A program made the translations under genes and the position numbers. The notes beneath the pieces are model-generated. The model was not told where the DNA came from, did no database searches, and saw only the letters and a list, made by a program, of their open reading frames with translations. Of a stretch of 64,000 nucleotides of DNA, positions 25,799 to 33,606 are shown in pieces. The stretch lies in contig OZ245013.1 in the NCBI GenBank assembly GCA_965223675.1, positions 2,418,001 through 2,482,000 on the forward strand, written 5' to 3'. This stretch comes from JAGQKC01 sp965223675 (lineage in GTDB: Bacteria > Nitrospirota > Nitrospiria > Nitrospirales > UBA8639). Numbering within the stretch: position 1 is the first letter of the stretch; every line of letters starts with the position of its first letter.

Positions 25799-26392
25799 AT
25801 GACCTCCAATCCGCCATTGAGATTCTCACCCTTCATCCTTCAGTTACCTACGTGGTTAACCGAATACCTTATTAAGATTCCACTAATCTTGCCCACAGCG
25901 GATGAACGCATGACACTTATTACAGAACTGGCCCGTCTTAATGTGCAACACCGTACTGGAGGTCCATTTGCTGCGGGCATCTTTCATTCCAACACAAACA
26001 GTCTCATCGCCGCCGGAGTAAACCTGGTGACGACCTCTCAAGCTTCCATTGCCCATGCTGAAATCGTCGCGATCACATTCGCTCAACAAGTTATTCGTCA
26101 TCACAACCTTGGAACCGAAGGGCAACCTTCTCATGAATTGGTCACAAGCACTGAACCCTGTGCGATGTGCCTAGGAGCAATTCCCTGGTCCGGCATCAAG
26201 GCACTTGTCTGTGGTGCGCGGGGCGAAGACGCAACAGCCATTGGATTTGATGAAGGCACCAAACCTCTTAACTGGGTCGAAAGCTTGGAGGCACGCGGGA
26301 TTTCTGTCACTCGAGACGTTCATAGAAATACGGCTACCCAAGTCTTACAAGATTATATACAGGACGGTGGGATCATTTATAACGGCCGCTAG
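25799..26392 (+). CDS. Nucleoside/guanine deaminase-like enzyme
   Basis: A zinc-dependent deaminase of the cytidine/deoxycytidylate superfamily. Zinc site: HAEIVAI near residue 90 and STEPCAMCLGAIPWSG near 122. GFDEGTKPLNW after the second motif resembles the GuaD (guanine deaminase) group more than the tRNA adenosine deaminase TadA. The 197-residue length is longer than TadA. Likely role: conversion of guanine to xanthine. The upstream region holds the terminator of the previous transcript. Confidence 0.82.
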   Translation: MTSNPPLRFSPFILQLPTWLTEYLIKIPLILPTADERMTLITELARLNVQHRTGGPFAAGIFHSNTNSLIAAGVNLVTTSQASIAHAEIVAITFAQQVIRHHNLGTEGQPSHELVTSTEPCAMCLGAIPWSGIKALVCGARGEDATAIGFDEGTKPLNWVESLEARGISVTRDVHRNTATQVLQDYIQDGGIIYNGR

Positions 26393-26414
26393 AAACCATA
26401 ACAGGAGAATAGCC

Positions 26415-27248
26415 ATGGCAGTGAAACGGACGACTCGCAAACAAGATAGACGAACGATGAAGACTCTCGCTATAGATATCGGCGGCACCGGAATCAAGAC
26501 TATTGTCCTCGACGATAAAGGCAATCCACTGACCGAGCGGGGACGCATTGAGACGCCCAAACCGGCCACTCCAGAAGCTGTCACGAAAATTATCTCTCAA
26601 CTGGCAAAGACTCAGGGGGAGTTCGATCGCGTCTCTGTCGGGTTTCCAGGAGTCATTCGTCATGGCGTTGTCTACACGGCACCGAATCTCGGAAACGCGC
26701 TATGGAAAGGGTTTAATCTCGTCGGGACCCTTACAACACGATTAAAAAGACCTGTGCGAGCAGCGAATGATGCTGATGTGCAGGGATTCGGAGCTATTCA
26801 AGGAAAGGATATCGAGCTCGTCATTACGCTGGGAACAGGGTTCGGGTCTGCCATGTTTGTCGATGGTAAATTAGTTCCCAATTTAGAATTAGGACATCAC
26901 CCGTTTCGACATGACGAAACCTATGAAGAACAATTAGGAGAGAAGACTCTCAAAAAAGTGGGAAAAAAGAAATGGAACAAGCGGCTGGCCAAAGCCATCG
27001 AGACCTTGGATCGGGTCCTGAATTTTGATCGCCTCTATATTGGTGGTGGAAATAGCAAAAAAGTGTCACTCGTCTTACCTGAAAAGGTAACACTCGTACC
27101 CAATACTGCCGGGCTACTTGGTGGGATCGCTTTCTGGAATCTGGGAGCTGATGATCCTATGAACCGTTGGGTTCAAGCCAAACAAACCAAAACCAGCACT
27201 CCCAAACGTCGCTCAAAACCGACACGCAAGAAATCCCAAAAAGGTTGA
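26415..27248 (+). CDS. ROK-family kinase (polyphosphate glucokinase-like)
   Basis: ROK sugar kinase of 277 residues: phosphate-binding LAIDIGGTGIKT near residue 17, VGFPGVI, AANDADVQGFGA with the catalytic Asp, and TLGTGFGSAMFVDGKLVPNLELGHHPF, the ROK signature lacking the usual zinc-cysteine cluster, as in polyphosphate glucokinases. AGGAG is well placed before ATG 26415. The C-terminal 30 residues are Lys/Thr/Ser-rich and extra to the domain. Polyphosphate or ATP dependence cannot be read directly. Confidence 0.85.
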   Translation: MAVKRTTRKQDRRTMKTLAIDIGGTGIKTIVLDDKGNPLTERGRIETPKPATPEAVTKIISQLAKTQGEFDRVSVGFPGVIRHGVVYTAPNLGNALWKGFNLVGTLTTRLKRPVRAANDADVQGFGAIQGKDIELVITLGTGFGSAMFVDGKLVPNLELGHHPFRHDETYEEQLGEKTLKKVGKKKWNKRLAKAIETLDRVLNFDRLYIGGGNSKKVSLVLPEKVTLVPNTAGLLGGIAFWNLGADDPMNRWVQAKQTKTSTPKRRSKPTRKKSQKG

Positions 27249-27611
27249 TGCCTGAGGCTGGGCCACCTTTTATAGATGCATCAGATGAGTTGATGCTCAA
27301 TATGTGAGGACAACAAAGTAGCTCTTGATCATACAAACTATCGTGCCTAAGCTCACCTTTTAAAAATTAGTTACTTCCGCTATAGTCCGTTCAAGATTCT
27401 GAGGACCCTTATTTCATCCCTATAGACGCACAAATAAATTTGCGACTCTTGTAGTAGATCATTCGCGCTGTGTCAGCTTGGACACCTTAAATAGAGACAT
27501 CAGAGGGGGCAACACATCAACGTGGATTCCCCACCATTCATTTCATGCACGGGTCAGTGAACGATCGTGTCCAAGGATACCACTACAACCCATTTGGTCT
27601 CGCTATAGTTC
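27249..27611. other. Intergenic region before crcB
   Basis: 363 bases with no gene I can support. I looked for the fluoride riboswitch often found before crcB; the consensus GGNGAUGG...CUGAUG pattern is not evident. An open minus-strand frame over crcB is a shadow. Confidence 0.5.
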
Positions 27612-27989
27612 ATGACACAAATCGTTTTAGTAGGCCTAGGAGGAATGATCGGCTCGGTCAGTCGCTTTCTCCTCTCAGGTCTTGTCCAACGGCTCAGTCC
27701 TATTCTTGGGTTTCCGTTTGGCACCCTTGTTGTGAATATTGTTGGATGCTTTCTGATCGGCTTACTGAATGGGTTGGCCGATACTCGACAGCTCTTTGGA
27801 GATGAATTCCGCTTGTTTCTTTTTATTGGCGTCCTTGGAGGCTTTACCACATATTCAACGTTCGGCTACGAAACGTTTTCACTCTTACGAGATGCTGAAT
27901 ACCCACAGGCAATCTTAAGTGTCATCCTGCACTTAATACTCGGTCTTGGGGCCGTGTGGATTGGGGATACATTAGGTCGCTTAGGTTAA
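27612..27989 (+). CDS. crcB: Fluoride channel CrcB/FluC
   Basis: A dual-topology fluoride exporter of 125 residues with four membrane helices. Family motifs are present: GGMIGSVSRFLLS near residue 10, PFGTLVVNIVGCFLIGLL near 35-52 with the conserved Asn, and GVLGGFTTYSTFGYE near 75 carrying the Phe-box and the central sodium site. Single gene, consistent with the homodimeric form. No riboswitch recognised upstream. Confidence 0.93.
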   Translation: MTQIVLVGLGGMIGSVSRFLLSGLVQRLSPILGFPFGTLVVNIVGCFLIGLLNGLADTRQLFGDEFRLFLFIGVLGGFTTYSTFGYETFSLLRDAEYPQAILSVILHLILGLGAVWIGDTLGRLG

Positions 27990-28127
27990 CCTAACTTCTA
28001 CTTCGACACTTCTCTTTCCAATTATCTGGCAAGATCATTCTCCTAGCTCACGCTTCACGCCTAACGCTTCACAAGATATGGGCAAGCCCATCCCGGAGCT
28101 GCTACAGTTTCATTTTTGGAAATATCC

Positions 28128-30950
28128 ATGAAGAAAGCAAACAACAAACGCGACCTCATTATTAAAGGCGCACGACAGAACAATCTAAAAAACATCACGA
28201 TTCAGATTCCACACAATGCACTCACGGTCGTGACCGGGGTGTCGGGGTCAGGAAAATCGTCTCTCGCATTTGACACCATTTTTGCAGAGGGACAATGGCG
28301 ATACATTGAATCTCTTTCATCCTACACTCGAATGTTCCTCGAGCGAGTCAATCGACCAGACGTCGACCAGCTCATCAATATTCGACCGGCTATTGCCCTT
28401 GAACAAAAGAACCCCGTTCGAACATCGCGTTCCACCGTAGGAACGGCCAGTGAAATTTCTGATTATTTACGTCTCTTATTCGCAAAAATTGGACGTCTGA
28501 TCTGTCCCGATTGTCAGATAGAAGCAGAAGCCCATGCTCCTACATCAATAGCTGATAAACTGTTAGAAGAATGCTCTCAAGCCCGTATCCTCATTCTTTT
28601 TCCACTGGAAACACCAAAACCCAAACTTATCCCTGATTTTGTTTCCTCTTTGCTCAAACGAGGTTATGTTCGCCTCATCGACAATAACCAAAGCTTCAAC
28701 CTGAATACGGACCCTCTCCCCCAAAAATTTATGCAGCCAACCATACAGGTTGTCGTTGATCGACTCGTTCTCCGAAACGATAATCGTTCGCGACTTGTGG
28801 AAAGTCTGGAAACCGCATTTCGAGAAGGGCACGGATTTGCGAATGCACAAGTGGAGGACAAAGAGTTTTATACGTACAGCACCGCTCTCCGTTGTCCAGA
28901 ATGCCATCGAACATTTGAAAAAGTTCGGCCGGTACATTTTTCGTTCAACCATGTATTGGGAGCCTGCCCTGAGTGCAAAGGATTCGGCAATATTCTTCGC
29001 TACGATGAAGATTTAATCATTCCTGATCGGACCAAGTCTCTCAAAGATGGCGCGATTGAACCATGGACCAAGCCATCCAATCGTTGGTGGCAAGATGAAC
29101 TGCTCAAAGGTTTTAAGAAACGGAAGCTGGCAATCACCACGCCTTACGAGAAGCTATCGACAGAAGAAAAACGAATCGTATGGGAAGGGGATCGGAAAAT
29201 GGAAGGTATTCACCAGTTTTTTGAATACCTGGAAGGCAAACGCTACAAGATGCATGTTCGTGTCTTTCTCAGTCGCTACCGCAGCCCTTCACCCTGCTCG
29301 AGCTGCGAGGGTAGCCGGCTTCGCCCACAGGCTCTTATGGTCCACATCCAAGAAAAGAATATTCAAGAGGTCTCTCAATGGCCAATCCAACAGGCCCATA
29401 CTTGGCTTCAGACATTATCCTTGACTTCATTCGAACGTGAGATAGCCAACGATTTGCTTAAGGCATTAGATGCCAAACTCTCTTTCCTTCTCCAAGTCGG
29501 GCTGAACTACCTCACCATCAATCGGGAAATGCGCACGTTGTCTGGCGGTGAAGCTCAACGAATTTCTTTGGCCACTCAACTTGGCTCTAAGTTAGTTGGA
29601 ACGCTGTATGTATTAGACGAACCTACGATTGGCCTTCATCCACGAGATACGGCGGCTTTAGCCAAACTCCTGAAAGAACTCGCAAAGAATGGCAATACCG
29701 TTGTTACGGTTGAGCATGACCATCATGTGATTCAACAGGCTGACCATGTAGTCGAAATGGGACCTGCGTCTGGTGAAAAAGGAGGTGAAGTTGTCTGCTC
29801 AGCACCCTACCCCACCTTCATCAAGTCCTCTCGTCCAATCACGGCTCGGTATTTGCGTGGCGAAGAAGCCATTCCGCTTCCTCAGCGGCGGCGTCCAGGA
29901 AACACAAAGACCCTCACGATTACTGGCGCCCAAGAACATAATCTCAAAGATCTGACGGTTCGTGTGCCCTTAGGAACGCTCACGTGCGTGACAGGAGTTT
30001 CAGGATCGGGGAAAAGTACTCTCGTAGAGAATATTCTCTATGCCGCAGCAGCACGATCGTTCAAAGTAGCCACACCTCCAGTCGGACGATTCGACAAAAT
30101 CTCCGGACTCGAACACCTGCATACTGTTCGACTCATCAATCAAGATCCGATAGGAAAAACACCACGGTCGAACCCCGTCACCTATATGAAGGCTTTTCAG
30201 GTCGTTCGCCAACTCTTCGCACAGAACCCAGAAGCACGAACCCGTGGACTGACACCTGCCCATTTTTCCTTCAACACCGGCGCGGGTCGATGTCCTCGCT
30301 GCGAAGGACAAGGACATGAAAAACTGGAAATGTACTTTTTTGAGGATCTTTATGTTACGTGTGAAAAATGTGACGGACGTCGCTTTAAACCAGAAGTCCT
30401 CGCGATTCAGGTTCGTGGCTTCTCGATTCACGATGTCCTTAATATGACCATCGAGCATGCACTCGCCGTGTTTGGCGAATTAGCCCCTACACTAGCCCAA
30501 TCGCTCAAACTCTTAGATTCTCTTGGGCTTGGGTATCTCCGTCTCGGACAACCCGCCACGAGCTTATCAGGAGGTGAATCACAACGTCTAAAAATCGCAG
30601 CTGAACTCGCCAGTCTTCCTATAAACAAACGCCGACTTGTCCCCTCCAAAGGCATTCTCTACATTCTGGATGAACCCACCACAGGACTTCACATCGAAGA
30701 TATCAAGAAACTTTTACTCGTTCTTGACCGCCTCGTTGATGCAGGAAACACCGTGGTCGTGGTCGAACATCACCTGGATATCATGAAATGTTCAGATTGG
30801 ATTATCGACCTTGGACCTGAGGGCGGAGAACAGGGAGGTCGAATTGTCGCAGAGGGACGCCCAGAAGACGTTTTGAAGAACCCTGACTCGCACACAGCAC
30901 GTTTTCTTCGACCATTGCTTAATCTACGAGCCAGTGAGGAATTTCACTAG
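28128..30950 (+). CDS. uvrA: UvrA-family excinuclease ATPase
   Basis: UvrA recognises DNA lesions and loads UvrB in nucleotide excision repair. The 940-residue protein has both ATP-binding modules: Walker A GVSGSGKSS near residue 42 and GVSGSGKST near 625, signatures LSGGEAQRISLATQLGS and LSGGESQRLKIAAEL, and YVLDEPTIGLHPRD and YILDEPTTGLH. Zinc fingers CPDC (partial), CPECHRTF...CPECKG and CPRCEGQG...CEKCDGRR are present, and residues 115-255 fit the UvrB-binding region. GGAA precedes ATG 28128. It diverges noticeably from E. coli UvrA and may be a second UvrA paralogue; whether it is the main one cannot be decided here. Confidence 0.88.
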   Translation: MKKANNKRDLIIKGARQNNLKNITIQIPHNALTVVTGVSGSGKSSLAFDTIFAEGQWRYIESLSSYTRMFLERVNRPDVDQLINIRPAIALEQKNPVRTSRSTVGTASEISDYLRLLFAKIGRLICPDCQIEAEAHAPTSIADKLLEECSQARILILFPLETPKPKLIPDFVSSLLKRGYVRLIDNNQSFNLNTDPLPQKFMQPTIQVVVDRLVLRNDNRSRLVESLETAFREGHGFANAQVEDKEFYTYSTALRCPECHRTFEKVRPVHFSFNHVLGACPECKGFGNILRYDEDLIIPDRTKSLKDGAIEPWTKPSNRWWQDELLKGFKKRKLAITTPYEKLSTEEKRIVWEGDRKMEGIHQFFEYLEGKRYKMHVRVFLSRYRSPSPCSSCEGSRLRPQALMVHIQEKNIQEVSQWPIQQAHTWLQTLSLTSFEREIANDLLKALDAKLSFLLQVGLNYLTINREMRTLSGGEAQRISLATQLGSKLVGTLYVLDEPTIGLHPRDTAALAKLLKELAKNGNTVVTVEHDHHVIQQADHVVEMGPASGEKGGEVVCSAPYPTFIKSSRPITARYLRGEEAIPLPQRRRPGNTKTLTITGAQEHNLKDLTVRVPLGTLTCVTGVSGSGKSTLVENILYAAAARSFKVATPPVGRFDKISGLEHLHTVRLINQDPIGKTPRSNPVTYMKAFQVVRQLFAQNPEARTRGLTPAHFSFNTGAGRCPRCEGQGHEKLEMYFFEDLYVTCEKCDGRRFKPEVLAIQVRGFSIHDVLNMTIEHALAVFGELAPTLAQSLKLLDSLGLGYLRLGQPATSLSGGESQRLKIAAELASLPINKRRLVPSKGILYILDEPTTGLHIEDIKKLLLVLDRLVDAGNTVVVVEHHLDIMKCSDWIIDLGPEGGEQGGRIVAEGRPEDVLKNPDSHTARFLRPLLNLRASEEFH

Positions 30951-31026
30951 AATAATTTGATCACATATGAGAATACCAATAGTCTAGGACTTGCTGGAAA
31001 TTCATGAATGTCCTACACTTTAGCTC

Positions 31027-31365
31027 ATGGAGACAACGAAAACTTCTGAACAAATTCCTTCAATGAAGCTTTTACCCGCATATACGGGGCTCACATCAAT
31101 TGACGAAGTACTTCAAAGTCCGAGAGCCCGACGTCTTCTCTGGCTAGAAATCCTCGTCAACGAACAACTGGATATTACACCTTGGGAAAATCATCCAGAG
31201 GTGAAACATTCTTATAAAAAGGCATGTCAGTGGTTTACCACCTATCGACAACTCATCGAATCAACTATCCCGCGCACGCCCCTCCCCAATGATCATACAC
31301 CAGTAGACTTTCGGGACTACCGTACTTTTGCCGAGGCATTACGATTTGCAACCACTCTCGCTTGA
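31027..31365 (+). CDS. Hypothetical 112-residue protein, possible partner of nucleotidyltransferase
   Basis: Unrecognised. Soluble, helical, with SIDEVLQSPRARRLLWLEILVNEQ and a second half ending FAEALRFATTLA. It precedes the nucleotidyltransferase-like gene, and a frame that would extend the latter upstream overlaps its 3' end. The arrangement resembles two-gene toxin-antitoxin units, but the pairing is inference. Confidence 0.6.
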   Translation: METTKTSEQIPSMKLLPAYTGLTSIDEVLQSPRARRLLWLEILVNEQLDITPWENHPEVKHSYKKACQWFTTYRQLIESTIPRTPLPNDHTPVDFRDYRTFAEALRFATTLA

Positions 31366-31409
31366 TCAGATCATTCAACTTTTAGCCGATTACCATCGGC
31401 AAACAGGTA

Positions 31410-31871
31410 ATGCAGTTGCATCTTATTCTTGTTGGAGGATTAGCGTTACAAGCCTATGGATATTCGGACCGAGTCACCGTGGATATCGATGGAGAATTAG
31501 TAGGAGAATTTGAACCCCTATTAGAATTTTTGCATAAAAAACAAATTCCTGCAGACTTGAGTGAAAACTTTTCCGGTTGGTCAATCGTGGCCATGCCGCC
31601 TGGATATCGGAATCGCTCGTCCATTTGGCATAAAGAAGCAGGTATATGCTTGAGGCTCTTGGACCCGGTAGATTTCATCGTTTCGAAACTTCGACGCGGA
31701 ACCGACCAGGATCTTGAGGATGCCCATTATGTTGCGAGACACTTTGGAATTGATAAGACTTCTATTCGCACGGCGGCGGAAACAGCAATTACCGCCTCTC
31801 CCAAAGACACAGCCATTTATCTTTTTAAAAAAGCCGTTGAGAATTTCCTTAGACAGCTAGACTTAGAGTAA
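31410..31871 (+). CDS. Nucleotidyltransferase-like protein (AbiEii/DUF6036-like), possibly frameshifted
   Basis: HLILVGGLALQAYGYSDRVTVDIDGELVGEFE shows the GG[AL] and D-x-D pattern of minimal nucleotidyltransferases, a fold used in AbiE-type toxins. The rest is helical. ATG 31410 lacks a clear ribosome site. One base earlier, in another frame, an upstream segment (LSLDQIIQLLADYHRQTG) reads naturally into QLHLILVGG if one A near 31409 is removed. The native protein may therefore be about 20-25 residues longer and interrupted here by an extra base. Family-level assignment is moderate. Confidence 0.65.
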   Translation: MQLHLILVGGLALQAYGYSDRVTVDIDGELVGEFEPLLEFLHKKQIPADLSENFSGWSIVAMPPGYRNRSSIWHKEAGICLRLLDPVDFIVSKLRRGTDQDLEDAHYVARHFGIDKTSIRTAAETAITASPKDTAIYLFKKAVENFLRQLDLE

Positions 31872-31959
31872 CCCATGCGACACGACGTGAGTTCATCATG
31901 TGTCGTTAAAAATATCAATCATGGTCCTGACTATATCCAAATAGACCACTTTTTTCTTC

Positions 31960-32379
31960 ATGCGCGAGATAATCACTCTGAAAACGACAAAGCACGAAGA
32001 ACTTGTCGATATCACTTCATCGGTTCGAGCAATCCTTGAAGAAAGCGGCATACAGCAAGGGACTATGCATGTATATGCTCAAGGTGCGACAGCCGCCATG
32101 ATGATCCAAGAAAATTGGGATGATAGTGTTCCCCTCGATGTCGTCAATCTCCTTCGCAAACTGATTCCTTCCGGTGTGTGGCTTCACGATGCACAAGACG
32201 GCAACGGTGATTCCCATCTCAAAGCGGGGCTCGTCGGACCATCCGAGACGATTCCGATAATTGATGGGAAATTAGGTTTGTCGCGATGGCAAAATATCTT
32301 TTTTTGTGAATTTGATGGTCCGCGTACTGAGCGTCGTGTGGTATGCACGCTGATTCGCGATCTTGATGATGAAGGGTGA
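31960..32379 (+). CDS. yjbQ: YjbQ family protein (UPF0047)
   Basis: A 139-residue member of the YjbQ/UPF0047 family. TMHVYAQGATAAMMIQEN near residue 38 and the C-terminal DSHLKAGLVGPSETIPIIDGKLGLSRWQNIFFCEFDGPR carry the conserved His, Glu and Gly-rich segments. Some members have weak thiamin-phosphate synthase activity; the physiological role is unsettled. The genome also has thiE (1.3 kb), so YjbQ is not needed for that step. The sequence is very typical, so the family call is firm. Confidence 0.92.
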   Translation: MREIITLKTTKHEELVDITSSVRAILEESGIQQGTMHVYAQGATAAMMIQENWDDSVPLDVVNLLRKLIPSGVWLHDAQDGNGDSHLKAGLVGPSETIPIIDGKLGLSRWQNIFFCEFDGPRTERRVVCTLIRDLDDEG

Positions 32380-32464
32380 GTACTTTGTTCCTGAAAGACT
32401 TCTCTTTATCGGGAGAGTGGATATTTATCTTGCCATGGCCCCTAACCAATGTCCAATTGCACAC

Positions 32465-32863
32465 CTAGGCTATCTTTAGATCTGCAATAACATCTGCCAT
32501 TTTCGTGAAATCGCGATCATGGTGAAGAAGGTAAAGCTTCTGTTCGATCGCGATCTGTGCAATGAGGCAATCGATCGTCCCTCGAATAGTGATACCTTGC
32601 CGACGACAACGGAAATATAGATCTGCAGCTTTTTCATAACTGCGGATTGGATCTGCTGGATGATAGAATTTTTGTGTCCCTAGGTAAGTTTGCAGCTGCG
32701 AAAAGTCTTTTGGAGAATCTGCTCCTTGCAAGACTTCCTGATAGATAAGGCCAGAAATACCAAATGGTATATTTTTATCAAGAATTTCTTGAAATTTTTT
32801 CACAGCCTGCGTTGATCGGTTTCGAAAAAAGTCGAGCCAGACTGATGTATCCACCAAATACAT
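32465..32863 (-). CDS. vapC: VapC toxin (PIN domain)
   Basis: A 132-residue PIN ribonuclease: MYLVDTSVWLDFFR with the first Asp, SGLIYQEVLQG with the Glu, and RGTIDCLIAQIAIEQKLYLLHHDRDF with the C-terminal acidic residues. Its start is 2 bases from the end of vapB. It is the third toxin-antitoxin pair in the window, in opposite orientation to the flanking genes. Confidence 0.92.
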   Translation of the reverse strand: MYLVDTSVWLDFFRNRSTQAVKKFQEILDKNIPFGISGLIYQEVLQGADSPKDFSQLQTYLGTQKFYHPADPIRSYEKAADLYFRCRRQGITIRGTIDCLIAQIAIEQKLYLLHHDRDFTKMADVIADLKIA

Positions 32864-32865
32864 GA

Positions 32866-33069
32866 TTAGCGCTCACCAACTCGAAGTTTCTTGTGATCAT
32901 ATCCTCGACGAATTCGGACTGCCCCTTTGATCTCCCGAACATCCAATCGCCGGTGATGCTCGACGAACTCTTCTAAGGCTTGGTGCACTAACTCTCGTTT
33001 CGTTTTACCCTTGGCATACTTAAAGGCTTCCTGAACTAATTGGTCGTCCAAAACAACATTTGTTCGCAT
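32866..33069 (-). CDS. vapB: VapB antitoxin
   Basis: A 67-residue antitoxin: MRTNVVLDDQLVQEAFKYAKGKTKRELVHQALEEFVEHHRR is the MetJ/Arc-like VapB DNA-binding fold, followed by a short toxin-binding tail. GGAGG lies just before the ATG, inside an inverted repeat TATACAC/GTGTATA (33073-33094). A second palindrome TTATAT-ACC-ATATAA lies at 33096-33110. Both are likely autoregulatory operators. Confidence 0.9.
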   Translation of the reverse strand: MRTNVVLDDQLVQEAFKYAKGKTKRELVHQALEEFVEHHRRLDVREIKGAVRIRRGYDHKKLRVGER

Positions 33070-33072
33070 AGA

Positions 33073-33110
33073 TATACACCTCCTTATGTGTATAATTATA
33101 TACCATATAA
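33073..33110. promoter_or_regulatory. Two palindromes upstream of vapB
   Basis: TATACAC (33073-33079) pairs with GTGTATA (33088-33094), spanning the vapB ribosome site. TTATAT (33096-33101) pairs with ATATAA (33105-33110). Likely VapBC-bound operators, by position. Confidence 0.5.
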
Positions 33111-33324
33111 CTTATTTCGACAAACGTGGAAATACCAGGAATTAGCCTGAAGTTGATGTTCTCTAATCGTACAAAGGCTAAATGGATCACATACTACTTA
33201 CATTATTTTTCATATCTCTTCGCATAATTCTTTGATACACATTTGAAACAGTTTGGCAGGGTTACAATTCACATGGAAATACTGAAAGAGTTCTAGCTTT
33301 TGCATATGTGAACTTTCATCTCGC

Positions 33325-33495
33325 TCACAGTCTTGAGAATAATCAACAGACATTTCTTCGTTGGGGCGTTAATGCTTCTGCTATATCAATTACAGGTGTC
33401 CTTGGACACGATCGTTCACAGTCGTGAAAACAATCGACAGACAGTTCGTCGTTGAGGCGTTAATGCTTTTGTTATCTCGATTACAGGTGTCCAAG
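33325..33495. repeat. Tandem 91-base degenerate repeat
   Basis: Two units, 33325-33405 and 33416-33495, share TCACAGTC, CAACAGACA-like, CGTTG, GGCGTTAATGCTT and ATTACAGGTGTCC in the same order. Related but more diverged units lie at 54.8-55.16 kb. The surrounding 33.1-33.6 kb stretch has no gene I can support. Confidence 0.65.
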
Positions 33496-33606
33496 CTTGA
33501 GAATTGCCCATAGGTTATGATGCAATGCGTCTCATTGTAAGAAAGCGATGTACCAGTATTCCTCTACACGATCATAACGTTGCATCTCGGGGAAAGGATT
33601 GAATGA

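Noticed and set aside
27249..27611. Fluoride riboswitch upstream of crcB
   Set aside because: No recognisable consensus stems or CUGAUG element.
33325..33495. CRISPR array
   Set aside because: Only two long imperfect units with no spacer pattern and no cas genes.
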